A DNA stretch of 64,000 nucleotides, taken from Methylopila sp. M107 (GTDB lineage: Bacteria; Pseudomonadota; Alphaproteobacteria; Rhizobiales; Methylopilaceae). The position numbers and the translations under genes were made by a program. The notes under the pieces were generated by a model, which did no database searches, was not told where the DNA came from, and saw nothing but the letters and a program-made list of their open reading frames with translations. The stretch is from contig NZ_ARWB01000001.1 in assembly GCF_000384475.1 (NCBI RefSeq), positions 1,158,176 to 1,222,175 of the forward strand. The letters are read 5' to 3'. This document shows, in pieces, positions 24,584 through 32,861 of this stretch. Numbering within the stretch: position 1 is the first letter of the stretch; each line of letters starts with the position of its first letter.

Positions 24584-26542
24584 TTGGTGAGGCGTCGCCG
24601 CGACGGCGGCGCGCCCGGCGAGACGGTGTCGGCCGGCGGGCTCAGCTTCTTCAGCACGATGAAGCGGCTGCAGGGCTTCATGTGGCCGGGCGACCGCCCG
24701 GACCTGAAGCGCCGCATCGCCATCGCGATCGTGCTGCTGGTGGCGACCAAGCTCGTCACCGTGCTCGTTCCTTACGGCTTCAAGTTCGCGACCGACGCCC
24801 TGACGCTCAGCGCCAAGGGCGACGCCGCGCCGACCGGCGGCGACTGGACGGCGATCGCGCTCGGCGCGCCGATCCTGATGGTTCTGGCCTATGGCCTCGG
24901 GCGCGTCCTGATGGTGGCGTTCGCGCAGGCGCGGGACGGCGTGACCGCCCCGGTCGTGATGCACGCCGTGCGCCGGCTCTCGCTGCGCGTCTTCCGGCAC
25001 ATGCATCGCCTCAGCCTCAGGTTCCATCTCGGCCGGCGCACCGGCGCGGTGAGCCGCATCGTCGACCGCGGACGGCTCGCGATCGAGACGCTGACGCGCA
25101 CCGCGCTGCTCACGGTGGCGCCCACCATCCTCGAATTCGCGCTCGTGATCGGCGTGCTCGCCTGGCAGTTCGACTGGCGCTACTCCGCGGTCGTGGCCGG
25201 CATGGTCGTGGTCTACCTGTCCTTCACCTATTTCGCGACCGAGCGGCGCATCGCCCATCGCCGGGTGCTGAACGAGAACGACACCGAGGCGAGCTCCAAG
25301 GCGATCGACAGCCTGCTGAACTACGAAACGGTCAAGTATTTCGGCAATGAGGCCCGCGAGGCAGACCGCTACGACCGCTCGATGGCGGGCTACGAGAAAG
25401 CGGCGATCCGCACCTACACCTCGCTTGCCTGGCTGAACTTCGGGCAGGCGGCGATCTTCACCGCGGGCCTCACCATCTGCATGGTCATGGTGGTCGGCGA
25501 CATCCGCGCGGGCCGGAACACGATCGGCGATTTCGTGCTGATCAACGCCATGATGGTCCAGCTCTACGTGCCGCTGAACTTCATGGGTTTCGTCTACCGC
25601 GAGATCAAGCTCGCGGTCGCCGACCTCGAAGCGATGTTCAGGCTCTTAGGGCAGGATCCCGAGATCGAGGACGCGACCGGCGCGAAGCCTCTCGCCGTCT
25701 CTGGCGGGACCGTCCGGTTCGAGGACGTCTCCTTCGCCTACGACCCGGATCGCCCCATCCTGAGGCATGTGAGCTTCGAGGTCCCGGCGGGGCGCACGGT
25801 CGCGATCGTCGGGCCGTCGGGGGCTGGCAAGTCGACCATCTCGCGGCTGCTGTTCCGGTTCTACGACGTTCAGTCCGGCCGCATCACGATCGACGGGCAG
25901 GACGTCCGCGAGGTGACGCAGGACAGCCTGCGCGACGCGATCGGCATGGTTCCGCAGGACACGGTGCTGTTCAACGATACGGTCCGGTACAACATCCGCT
26001 ACGGCCGCTGGGACGCGACCGACGCGGAGGTCGAGGAGGCCGCGCGTCTCGCCCAGATCGACGGCTTCATCCGGCTGATGCCCAAGGGTTACGACACGGA
26101 AGTCGGCGAGCGCGGGCTCAAGCTGTCGGGCGGCGAGAAGCAGCGCGTCGCGATCGCGCGGACGATCCTGAAGGGGCCGCCGCTGCTGATCCTCGACGAG
26201 GCGACCTCGGCTCTCGACAGCGCGACCGAGAAGGACATCCAGGATGCGCTCGATCGGGTCGCTTCGGGCCGCACGACGATCGTGATCGCCCATCGGCTGT
26301 CGACCATCGTGGCGGCCGACGAAATCCTTGTGCTCGAGGCGGGCCGGATCGCCGAGCGCGGATCGCACGCCGACCTGCTCGCGCAGGACGGGCTCTACGC
26401 CTCGCTCTGGAACCGCCAGCGCGAGGCCGAGCGCGCCCGCGAGACGCTCGCCCGCATCGAGGAGCCCGACGGGCACGACGACCTGCTGATGGAGGACGAT
26501 CGGCTCGCCGAGGGCGACGGTCCGCGCGACGCGGCGGAGTAG
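24584..26542 (+). CDS. Atm1-type ABC transporter, fused permease and ATPase
   Basis: A 652-residue half-transporter of the Atm1/ABCB7/HMT1 group, which exports glutathione-linked sulfur or metal compounds. Six membrane segments occupy residues 45-330, with the Atm1 signatures LLNYETVKYFGNEAREADRY and NFGQAAIFTAGL that line the glutathione site. The ATPase has Walker A GPSGAGKST, signature LSGGEKQR, Walker B LLILDEATSALD and the switch IVIAHRLST. The start is uncertain: TTG 24584, GTG 24587 and ATG 24659 are all in frame, and no strong ribosome binding site decides among them. It is followed by the terminator of the convergent cytochrome gene. Confidence 0.88.
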   Translation: MVRRRRDGGAPGETVSAGGLSFFSTMKRLQGFMWPGDRPDLKRRIAIAIVLLVATKLVTVLVPYGFKFATDALTLSAKGDAAPTGGDWTAIALGAPILMVLAYGLGRVLMVAFAQARDGVTAPVVMHAVRRLSLRVFRHMHRLSLRFHLGRRTGAVSRIVDRGRLAIETLTRTALLTVAPTILEFALVIGVLAWQFDWRYSAVVAGMVVVYLSFTYFATERRIAHRRVLNENDTEASSKAIDSLLNYETVKYFGNEAREADRYDRSMAGYEKAAIRTYTSLAWLNFGQAAIFTAGLTICMVMVVGDIRAGRNTIGDFVLINAMMVQLYVPLNFMGFVYREIKLAVADLEAMFRLLGQDPEIEDATGAKPLAVSGGTVRFEDVSFAYDPDRPILRHVSFEVPAGRTVAIVGPSGAGKSTISRLLFRFYDVQSGRITIDGQDVREVTQDSLRDAIGMVPQDTVLFNDTVRYNIRYGRWDATDAEVEEAARLAQIDGFIRLMPKGYDTEVGERGLKLSGGEKQRVAIARTILKGPPLLILDEATSALDSATEKDIQDALDRVASGRTTIVIAHRLSTIVAADEILVLEAGRIAERGSHADLLAQDGLYASLWNRQREAERARETLARIEEPDGHDDLLMEDDRLAEGDGPRDAAE

Positions 26543-26576
26543 GACGGACGACCGTGACTGAAGCGCGGCCGGATCA

Positions 26577-26618
26577 GAAAAAGCCGTCCTGCCCGCGCGA
26601 AGACGCGGGCAGGACGGC
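26577..26618 (-). terminator. Intrinsic terminator of the cytochrome cL gene
   Basis: GCCGTCCTGCCCGCG (26583-26597) and CGCGGGCAGGACGGC (26604-26618) are perfectly complementary over 15 bp, with a six-base loop. On the minus strand the stem is followed by TTTTTCTGA, so this is a strong terminator for the gene that ends at 26688; it may also stop the Atm1-type transcript. Confidence 0.85.
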
Positions 26619-26687
26619 GGTGGTCCGACCTGGATCGGTTACACGCTAACCAAGAGCCGCCGCGGCTATCCGACGGTGGCTGGGAGG

Positions 26688-27263
26688 TCAGCCGCCGACC
26701 TTGCAGCTCTCCGGCGCCTTGTCGCTCGGCTTCGGCGTCGCGGACGCCTTGTCGTAGGGCTTGAAGTCTTTTTTCAGCTCCGCGGTCAGCCATTCGCCGG
26801 CGGTGTCGGGCTGGTCCTTGTAGAGGTGCCGGACCCAGGCGATCGTCAGCAGCATCTCGTCGACGTTCATGGCCGAGTACATCGGCCCCATCATGCCCTG
26901 CGCGCCGCCGTAGATGATCTCAAACAGGCCCTTGTCGTTCTGCCCTTGCGGATAGGTCCAGTGGGAGTCGTTGAGGCCAGGCCCCAGCTTGCCCTCGGCC
27001 TTCTGGCCATGACAGCCCGAGCACATCGCCAGAAACTGCTGCTCCGCCTTCGCGAGGCAGTCCTTGTTGCCGACATAGATGTTCTTGCCGGTCTCCAGGA
27101 AGATTTTGGCGGCCTCCGTCTCGCGGCCCTCGGGCGCGGAGTCCTCCATGTTCAACGGTTCGCCGGTGACGGCGTTGTTGAAGGTCTGCTGCGCTTCGGC
27201 CGCCGACACGCCCGCCAGAACGAGCAGGGCGGATACCACCCCGGTTCTGCCTGTTCCAATCAT
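26688..27263 (-). CDS. Cytochrome cL, electron acceptor of methanol dehydrogenase (MxaG/XoxG family)
   Basis: A 191-residue periplasmic class I cytochrome c. The signal peptide ends near residue 25 (VSAAEAQ). Haem attachment is CSGCH at 81-85; the following segment GQKAEGKLGPGLNDSHWTYP and later GLFEIIYGGAQGMMGPM, then DEMLLTIAWVRHLY, are the conserved pattern of cytochrome cL, which takes electrons from PQQ methanol dehydrogenases. Extra cysteines are at 69 and 187. No dehydrogenase (mxaF or xoxF) or accessory gene lies in this window, so the gene is isolated from its usual cluster. It has its own likely TATAAT promoter, a strong GGGGAGGA site and its own terminator. MxaG versus XoxG cannot be settled here. 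Confidence 0.85.
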   Translation of the reverse strand: MIGTGRTGVVSALLVLAGVSAAEAQQTFNNAVTGEPLNMEDSAPEGRETEAAKIFLETGKNIYVGNKDCLAKAEQQFLAMCSGCHGQKAEGKLGPGLNDSHWTYPQGQNDKGLFEIIYGGAQGMMGPMYSAMNVDEMLLTIAWVRHLYKDQPDTAGEWLTAELKKDFKPYDKASATPKPSDKAPESCKVGG

Positions 27264-27636
27264 ATGATGTTCCTCCCCAATACTTTTCTTGGCGAGCCGT
27301 CAGGATTATAAATCTCTCATTATCAACCGCTCGGGCCTGCTTCCTGACTGCATGGCGGTAAAAGAAGCGCCGCGATAAATATTTTCAATTGACTGTCGTA
27401 TCACAAAGTTATCAGGCGAACTTTATCCATAACTCACGGGAACATTTGGCATTACGCTTAAGTATACATTGCGAGTGCTTCTTTATGAGCGGCCAGACTT
27501 TGATCTGGAGCCAGCTAGGCTGGCCTTCACGCTCCGGCGACCGGCGTGCGTCGGCGGCAGGCGGCGGCCGAGCCGCCGGTGAATCCCGTTCCGGTGGGGG
27601 CTGTCTTCTTGCGTCCGATCGCGTAAAGACCGGCGC
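27264..27636. other. AT-rich divergent intergenic region between cytochrome cL and psd
   Basis: No gene is visible in these 373 bases. The part from about 27295 to 27490 is clearly richer in A and T than the rest of the window. It holds the minus-strand promoter of the cytochrome gene (27305-27310) and presumably that of psd. Near psd there are two hairpins: GCCAGC/GCTGGC (27510-27524) and a larger one with ACCGGCG (27540-27546) and CGCCGGT (27574-27580) as outer arms. Confidence 0.6.
27305..27310 (-). promoter_or_regulatory. Minus 10 box of the cytochrome cL promoter
   Basis: The minus strand reads TATAAT exactly, about 42 bases before the start codon, which leaves a short leader containing GGGGAGGA at 27278-27271. 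No clear minus 35 hexamer lies 16 to 18 bases upstream, so transcription may need an activator. A match to the methylotroph methanol promoters was not evident. Confidence 0.5.
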
Positions 27637-28344
27637 ATGGCTCTCGACGACGTCACGAAATCGATCCGCGGCGCGATGGTGCCGATCCACCCGGAAGGGC
27701 GGATCTTCATTGCGGCCTTTGCGATCGTCGCGTTCATCTTGTTCCTGATCTGGCAGCCGCTCGGCTGGCTCGGAGCCGGGCTTACGATCTGGTGCGCGCT
27801 GTTCTTCCGCGATCCCGACCGGGTCACGCCGCTGCGCGAGGGCCTTGTGGTCAGCGGCGCCGACGGCGTGGTCTGCGACGTCAAGGCCGCCGTGCCGCCG
27901 CCGGAGCTGGGCCTCGGGGCCGAGCCGTTGCCGCGCGTCGCCGTTTTCATGAACGTGTTCGACGTCCACGTGAACCGCGCCCCTGTCGGCGGACGGGTCG
28001 TGCGGATCGCCTACACGCCCGGAAAATTCCTCAACGCCGACCTCGACAAGGCGAGCGAGGACAACGAGCGCAATGCGATCGTCATCGAATCCCCGCACGG
28101 TAAGGTCGGGGCCGTTCAGATCGCCGGACTGGTGGCGCGGCGCATCGTCTGTTTCGTGCGCGAACAGGACCAGCTCGGCGCGGGCCAGCGGTTCGGACTG
28201 ATCCGGTTCGGCAGCCGGGTCGACCATTATCTGCCCGTCGGCGCCGAGCCGCTCGTCGGCGTCGGCCAGCGGACGGTCGCCGGCGAGACGGTGATCGCGG
28301 ACCTGTCGCGGAGCGGCGACGCGCGGAGCTTCCGCAAGGGCTGA
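27637..28344 (+). CDS. psd: Phosphatidylserine decarboxylase proenzyme
   Basis: A 235-residue short-form (group II, archaeal-type) decarboxylase that makes phosphatidylethanolamine in the inner membrane. It has an N-terminal hydrophobic hairpin (residues 22-57), the conserved [13 protein letters not shown] (104-116), and the autocleavage site FGSRVD, where Gly192-Ser193 is split to give a pyruvoyl group on Ser193. The length is normal for this group, which is common in Hyphomicrobiales. It is followed after 10 bases by pssA, which makes its substrate, so the two form an operon. ATG at 27637. Confidence 0.95.
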   Translation: MALDDVTKSIRGAMVPIHPEGRIFIAAFAIVAFILFLIWQPLGWLGAGLTIWCALFFRDPDRVTPLREGLVVSGADGVVCDVKAAVPPPELGLGAEPLPRVAVFMNVFDVHVNRAPVGGRVVRIAYTPGKFLNADLDKASEDNERNAIVIESPHGKVGAVQIAGLVARRIVCFVREQDQLGAGQRFGLIRFGSRVDHYLPVGAEPLVGVGQRTVAGETVIADLSRSGDARSFRKG

Positions 28345-28354
28345 GGAGAGCGCC

Positions 28355-29185
28355 GTGAGCGACCCCACGATCGACCGGGACGCGGATGCGGGTGGTCCGA
28401 TCCAGTCACGCGTCAAGCTGCGGCGGGTGCCGCTGCGGACCCTGCTCCCGAACCTCGTCACGCTGCTGGCGCTCTGCGCCGGGCTTACAGGTGTCCGCAT
28501 GGCGATCGAGGGCCGGCTCGAGCTTGCGGTCTATCTGGTGGTGCTCGCGGCCGCGCTCGACGGGATCGACGGCAGGCTGGCGCGACTGCTCAAGGGCACG
28601 TCCCGATTCGGCGCCGAGCTCGACAGCCTGACCGACTTCGTCAATTTCGGCGTGGCGCCGGCGTTGATCCTCTACATCTGGGGCCTGCACGATCTCGGCC
28701 ATGTCGGCTGGGTCGCGGGGCTGGTGCTCGCGATCGGCGCGGCGCTCCGGCTCGCGCGCTTCAACGTGGCGCTCGACGATCCCAACAAGCCCGCCTGGGC
28801 CGGAGCCTTCTTCACGGGGGTGCCTGCGCCCGCCGGCGCGATCGGCGCGCTGTTGCCGATCTATCTCGAATTCCTCGGCACGCCGCGCTCGCCGATCGGA
28901 ATGCCCGTGGTCGCGATCTATGTCGTGTTCGTCGCGTTCATGATGGTGAGCCCGCTGCCGACATGGTCGGGTAAGCAGCTCGGCGCGCGCATCAAGCGCG
29001 CCTACGTCGCGCCTGCGCTGATCGCCGGCGCGCTCTTCGTCGCGCTGTTGATCAGCTATCCGTGGCTGGTGTTGACGCTGGTGGTGCTGGTCTATCTAGC
29101 GTTGCTGCCGCTCGCCTTCGCGCACCACCGCCGCTTGACGCTGCGTGACAGGGCGGCCGCGGGCGACGCGTCCGCGGGATCCTGA
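28355..29185 (+). CDS. pssA: CDP-diacylglycerol--serine O-phosphatidyltransferase
   Basis: A 276-residue CDP-alcohol phosphatidyltransferase that joins serine to CDP-diacylglycerol. The family signature DGRLAR-x8-G-x3-D-x3-D is exact: Asp72, Gly73, Ala76, Arg77, Gly86, Asp90 and Asp94, with the last Asp as catalytic base. About eight membrane segments follow the type II pattern seen in alphaproteobacteria. The start is GTG at 28355, with GAGGAGAG upstream and MSDPTIDRDADAG as start; it is 10 bases after psd. It converges with a small gene whose stop is only seven bases away. Confidence 0.95.
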   Translation: MSDPTIDRDADAGGPIQSRVKLRRVPLRTLLPNLVTLLALCAGLTGVRMAIEGRLELAVYLVVLAAALDGIDGRLARLLKGTSRFGAELDSLTDFVNFGVAPALILYIWGLHDLGHVGWVAGLVLAIGAALRLARFNVALDDPNKPAWAGAFFTGVPAPAGAIGALLPIYLEFLGTPRSPIGMPVVAIYVVFVAFMMVSPLPTWSGKQLGARIKRAYVAPALIAGALFVALLISYPWLVLTLVVLVYLALLPLAFAHHRRLTLRDRAAAGDASAGS

Positions 29186-29192
29186 CGAGCGG

Positions 29193-29402
29193 TTAGCGCT
29201 GGTCGATCCCGCAGGCGGCGACGCGCAGGCTCAGCGGCGAGTCCGGATAGGCGTTCCTCAGCAGGCGAAGCGATTCGGAGGCGCTCTGCGGCGCGAGGCC
29301 GGCGAGGAAGGACCGCATCTCTGCGATCGAACGATCGCGCTGGCCGGCCAGAAGACCGGGCCTCGACGACGCCGACATGGGAACAGCGGGAACGAGGGGC
29401 AT
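29193..29402 (-). CDS. Small hypothetical protein, 69 residues
   Basis: Not recognised as a named family. The protein begins MPLVPAVPMSASSRPGLLAG and ends CGIDQR; the C-terminal 50 residues (SIAEMRSFLAGLAPQSASES, then LRLLRNAYPDSPLSLRVAAC) look like a short helical domain with regular Leu/Ala spacing. I chose the ATG at 29402 because GGAA precedes it by about nine bases; a TTG at 29435 is possible. The coding case rests on the ribosome binding site, the tight convergent packing against pssA and the CtrA box about 50 bases upstream. It could be spurious. Confidence 0.5.
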   Translation of the reverse strand: MPLVPAVPMSASSRPGLLAGQRDRSIAEMRSFLAGLAPQSASESLRLLRNAYPDSPLSLRVAACGIDQR

Positions 29403-29452
29403 TTGCGACGTTTCCAACAAACGATCCTTTAACAAATCGTGTCGCCAATTCG

Positions 29453-29468
29453 TTAATCGATGATTAAC
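29453..29468. promoter_or_regulatory. Perfect CtrA-binding box
   Basis: TTAA (29453-29456), seven bases (TCGATGA), then TTAAC (29464-29468) matches the CtrA consensus TTAA-N7-TTAAC exactly, and the sequence is nearly a palindrome. It lies 51 bases upstream of the small minus-strand gene and 165 bases upstream of the lytic transglycosylase. CtrA is the essential cell-cycle regulator of alphaproteobacteria, so at least one of these genes is probably cell-cycle controlled. AT-rich TTTAAC and GTTAAT half-sites lie close by. Confidence 0.65.
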
Positions 29469-29632
29469 ACTCGGCTTTTGGCCTCATGGGCGGGACATGA
29501 ACCGCGGCGGAGCCGATATGGTTCCGCGCCGAGTTACGGCATGCGTCGGCTTGGGCCGATTTGCACGCCGCTCCATGACAGCCGCATGAAGGTGGGCGAG
29601 TCGAACGGGCCCCGCAAGGAAGAGCGAGACGG

Positions 29633-30862
29633 ATGAAGCCAATTTGGGCGTTTGCCTCGGCCGTTGCCGTAATGCTGAGCATGGCGGGTTCCGCGATCGC
29701 GGCGGTCGACCGTGGTCGCGTCGAGCAGGATTTCCGGACCTGGCTCGCGCAGGTCGTGAAGCCGGCGGCGCTGAAGGAGGGGGTTTCGGCTCAGGTCTTC
29801 GACGGCGCGATGAGCGGCGTCGCGATCGACTGGTCGTTGCCCGATCTCGCGCCGCCCGGCGCGCCGCCGCACGAGGGACCGCAGCGTCAGGCGGAGTTCG
29901 CGGACCCCGGCCGCTACGTCGCGGAACCGAACTTCGCCGCCCTGACTCAAGAGGGCAGGGCCGAGCTCAAGAAGCACGCGAAGACGCTCGACGCTGTGGA
30001 GCGCAGGTTCGGGGTGCCGCGCGAAATCGTCGTCGCGATCTGGGGACGCGAATCGCGCTTCGGCAAGGCGCAGGTTCCGCATGTCGCAGTGCGCGCGCTC
30101 GCGACCGAGGCGTTCATCGGCGCCCGCAAGGAGCGCTTTTTCGGCGAGCTGATCGCGGCGCTCAAGATCCTGCAGGGCGATCACGTCCCCCTCGCGGATA
30201 TGAAGAGTTCCTGGGCCGGCGCCATGGGCCAGCCGCAGTTCCTGCCGTCGAAATATCTCGAGAACGCGGTCGACATGGACGGCGACGGCAAGCGCGACAT
30301 CTGGGCGTCCGTTCCGGACGTGCTCGGCTCCATCGCCAACTACATGAAGCTTCACGGCTGGCAGACCGGCCGCCCATGGGGCGTCGAGATCGATCTGCCG
30401 AGGGACGTCGCCTGCACGGTCGAGGGGCCGGACCAGGCCAAGCCCGAGGCCGAATGGGCGAAGCTCGGGGCCAAGCCCAAAGCGGGCGCGGTCCCGAAGG
30501 GAGAGAGCAATCTGATGGCTCCGGCCGGCCGGACGGGCCCGAACTTTCTGGTCACGAAGAATTTCTACGTGATCAAGGAGTACAACGAGTCCGACCTCTA
30601 CGCGCTGTTCGTCGGCCATCTAGCCGACCGCTTCGCCGGCGGCGGACCGATCGTCACGAAATGGACGACGCCGAAGGGCGTCGCGCGTTCGGAGATCGCC
30701 CTGATGCAGCAGCGGCTTGAAAAGCAGGGCCACGACGTCGGCACGGCCGACGGGTTGATCGGTTTCCGCACCCGCGTCGCCATCGGCCGCTGGGAGACCA
30801 AGGCCGGCCGCGCCGCGACATGCTTTCCCGACCCGGAGGACGTCAAGCTGATCGGCCGCTGA
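29633..30862 (+). CDS. Lytic murein transglycosylase, MltB type
   Basis: A 409-residue periplasmic enzyme that cleaves glycan strands to 1,6-anhydromuropeptides. The signal peptide ends near residue 24 (AGSAIAA). The SLT_2 domain has the catalytic Glu140 in IWGRESRFGK, followed by SSWAGAMGQPQFLPSKY and the Asp-rich VDMDGDGKRDIW loop. A peptidoglycan-binding type 1 domain (about 340-395) forms the C-terminus. It is not a lipoprotein, since no lipobox Cys is present, unlike enteric MltB. Its products feed the recycling path that includes NagZ in this window. The ATG at 29633 has AAGGAAGAG upstream. Confidence 0.92.
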   Translation: MKPIWAFASAVAVMLSMAGSAIAAVDRGRVEQDFRTWLAQVVKPAALKEGVSAQVFDGAMSGVAIDWSLPDLAPPGAPPHEGPQRQAEFADPGRYVAEPNFAALTQEGRAELKKHAKTLDAVERRFGVPREIVVAIWGRESRFGKAQVPHVAVRALATEAFIGARKERFFGELIAALKILQGDHVPLADMKSSWAGAMGQPQFLPSKYLENAVDMDGDGKRDIWASVPDVLGSIANYMKLHGWQTGRPWGVEIDLPRDVACTVEGPDQAKPEAEWAKLGAKPKAGAVPKGESNLMAPAGRTGPNFLVTKNFYVIKEYNESDLYALFVGHLADRFAGGGPIVTKWTTPKGVARSEIALMQQRLEKQGHDVGTADGLIGFRTRVAIGRWETKAGRAATCFPDPEDVKLIGR

Positions 30863-31012
30863 CGGTTCCCGGTAACCGACCGATCAAAGAGCCGTAACCG
30901 GCCGTCGACGCTCGGCTTCCGGCATGCCACAGTCGTGTGGTCGCCGGCGTCTCGCGCCGGACGGAGAGATCGCCCGCCGAAGGGCGGCCACGCAGGTGAG
31001 GACGGGAATCCA

Positions 31013-31981
31013 ATGCTCAGAAAACTCTTCCGCGCCGGCGTCGCGGCGCTCGCGCTCGGCGCGCTGGCGGCTCCGGCGGCGGCCGCCTATCCGGAGCGGC
31101 CCATCACGCTGATCGTGCCGTTCGCGCCGGGCGGCTCGACGGATCTTTGCGCGCGCATCATCGCGCAGAAGATGTCCGACATCCTCGGCCAGCAGCTCGT
31201 GGTCGAGAACCGCGGCGGCGCGGGCGGCAGCCTCGGCGCCGGCGTGGTCGCGAAGGCCCAGCCGGACGGCTACACGATCCTTTACGCGACGGTGGCGACC
31301 CAGGCGCTGAACCCCGCGCTCTACAAAAAGATCACCTACGATCCGATCAAGGATTTCACCCCGATCTCGCTGCTGGTGAACCTGCCGAACGTGCTCACCG
31401 TCAATCCGAAGTTCGAGGCCAAATCGGTCCAGGACCTGATCGAACTGGCCAAGAAGGACCCCGGCAAGTACTCCTACGCGTCGTCCGGCAACGGTTCGCC
31501 GCTGCATCTGTCGGGCGAGCTGTTCAAAAAGCTCGCCGGAGTCGACCTGATCCACATCCCCTACAAGGGTTCGGGTCCCGCTCTGGTCGACGTGATCGCG
31601 GGCCAGGTGCCGATCCAGTTCGACAACCTCCCGTCCTCGATCGAGCACATCAAGGCCGGCCGGCTGCGGGCGCTGGGCGTCACCACGGCTGAGCGCGTGC
31701 CGAACCTGCCGGACGTGCCGGCGATCGGCGAGACGCTGAAGGGCTACGAGACCTACTCGTGGAACGCGCTCTACGGCCCCGCCGGAACGCCGGCCGAGAT
31801 CGTGAAGAAGCTGCACGACGCCGGCGTCGAGGCCATGAAGGACCCGGGCGTCAAGCAGAAGCTCGCCGACGCGACGGCGGTGATCGTCGGCTCCACGCCG
31901 GAGGAACTCGCCGAGTTCACCAAGAAAGAGATCGAGAAGTGGACGCCGATCGTGAAGGATTCCGGCGCCACGATCGACTGA
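31013..31981 (+). CDS. Tripartite tricarboxylate transporter substrate-binding protein (Bug family)
   Basis: A 322-residue periplasmic binding protein of the TctC/Bug family, which captures carboxylates and related solutes. The signal peptide ends near residue 25 (LAAPAAAA), followed by the family start YPERPITLIVPFAPGGSTDL, then VVENRGGAGGSLGAGVVAKA and DLIHIPYKGSGPALVDVIAG. The membrane partners TctA and TctB are absent from the window, so it is an orphan, a common condition for Bug proteins. I chose the ATG at 31013 because the upstream open frame has no signal sequence. It ends at a short perfect palindrome. Confidence 0.9.
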   Translation: MLRKLFRAGVAALALGALAAPAAAAYPERPITLIVPFAPGGSTDLCARIIAQKMSDILGQQLVVENRGGAGGSLGAGVVAKAQPDGYTILYATVATQALNPALYKKITYDPIKDFTPISLLVNLPNVLTVNPKFEAKSVQDLIELAKKDPGKYSYASSGNGSPLHLSGELFKKLAGVDLIHIPYKGSGPALVDVIAGQVPIQFDNLPSSIEHIKAGRLRALGVTTAERVPNLPDVPAIGETLKGYETYSWNALYGPAGTPAEIVKKLHDAGVEAMKDPGVKQKLADATAVIVGSTPEELAEFTKKEIEKWTPIVKDSGATID

Positions 31982-31992
31982 CCGCCAGCGCC

Positions 31993-32025
31993 GTCATGCC
32001 CGCTTGGCTCTCGAGCGGGCATGAC
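31993..32025. repeat. Short perfect palindrome, GTCATGCCCG family
   Basis: GTCATGCCCGCT and AGCGGGCATGAC are perfectly complementary over 12 bp around a nine-base loop. This is the smallest and cleanest copy of the GTCATGCCCG family in the window. It lies between two convergent genes and may end the binding-protein transcript. Confidence 0.7.
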
Positions 32026-32107
32026 GGTCGAGGCGGCCTTTCTGCTGCTGCGCGGCCCTCAGCGCGGCTTCGTCCGGCCCTGCGGGCGGGACATCAGAGG
32101 CTGCGGC

Positions 32108-32617
32108 TCACCGCGCGCCGCTCAAGCGCTGGAACGCCAGCAAGTCGAGCACAGGTCCGGCCTCCGCGCCGCCGAAGCGCGTCACCAGCGCGTGCGCTTG
32201 GCCGCGATGGTGGGTCTGGTGGTTGAAGAGATGCGCCAGCGCCTGCGCGAGCGGCTGCTCGATGACGTCGGGCGTCGTCACGCGGCGATAGCGGACGACC
32301 CCCGCGATATCGGCGTCGCTCAACCCCGCGATCCAGTCGCATATCCGCCGGTCTTCGGCGGCGCGGGCTTCTGAAAGCGATGCGAAATCATCGTGCAGGA
32401 TCGCATCCAGCCGGTCGGGCGCCTCGCCTTGGCCCGTAAACCGCTTCATCCAGATGCGATCGGTGACCAGCAGATGGTTCAGCGTGCCGCAGATCGAGCC
32501 GAAGAACGCGCCGGTCTCGGCGCGGAAGGTCGAGGCGGGCAGCGCCAGAACGGCGGCGTAGAGCCGCTCGTTCGCCCAGGCGTTGTACGCGGCGAACATG
32601 GTCCAGTGACTTTGCAT
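32108..32617 (-). CDS. DinB family protein
   Basis: A 169-residue four-helix bundle of the DinB/YfiT superfamily, whose members use metal-bound centres as thiol transferases or hydrolases. The metal ligand pattern is visible: His47 in TLNHLLVTDRIW, and the C-terminal HLFNHQTHHRGQ, which gives the other two His. The start MQSHWTMFAAYNAWANERLY is typical. I chose the ATG at 32617, with GGAG eight bases upstream. The substrate is unknown. It converges with the Bug-type gene. Confidence 0.85.
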   Translation of the reverse strand: MQSHWTMFAAYNAWANERLYAAVLALPASTFRAETGAFFGSICGTLNHLLVTDRIWMKRFTGQGEAPDRLDAILHDDFASLSEARAAEDRRICDWIAGLSDADIAGVVRYRRVTTPDVIEQPLAQALAHLFNHQTHHRGQAHALVTRFGGAEAGPVLDLLAFQRLSGAR

Positions 32618-32861
32618 CGCGGAAGCTCCGACCGCCTTGCCCGGCCGCATGTCTGCGCCCGAATCGTGACGGGGCAGGGATAGCCGATCCTTGGGACGTT
32701 GTGGGTCTGGCCCGCGCTTGCGCCTCATCGGCGGCGCTCAAAGCTTCCCCGCCAACGGACTGCGCGCTATAAGCCGCGCGCTTCCATCCCTTTTGGCGCG
32801 ATGAGGCCGCCCTCGACAGGGTCCGGCCTGCGCGCCTTCCCAAAAGACAAGGTATTTCCCC

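Noticed and set aside
24516-24590. A 24-codon upstream frame (MAFFQIKVRGG...) before the Atm1-type gene, as a leader peptide
   Set aside because: No ribosome binding site and no attenuator-like structure were seen; it is not in frame with the transporter.
31982-32107. tRNA or attachment-site signals near the short palindrome
   Set aside because: No cloverleaf can be drawn and there are no direct repeats; the sequence is explained by the GTCATGCCCG element.
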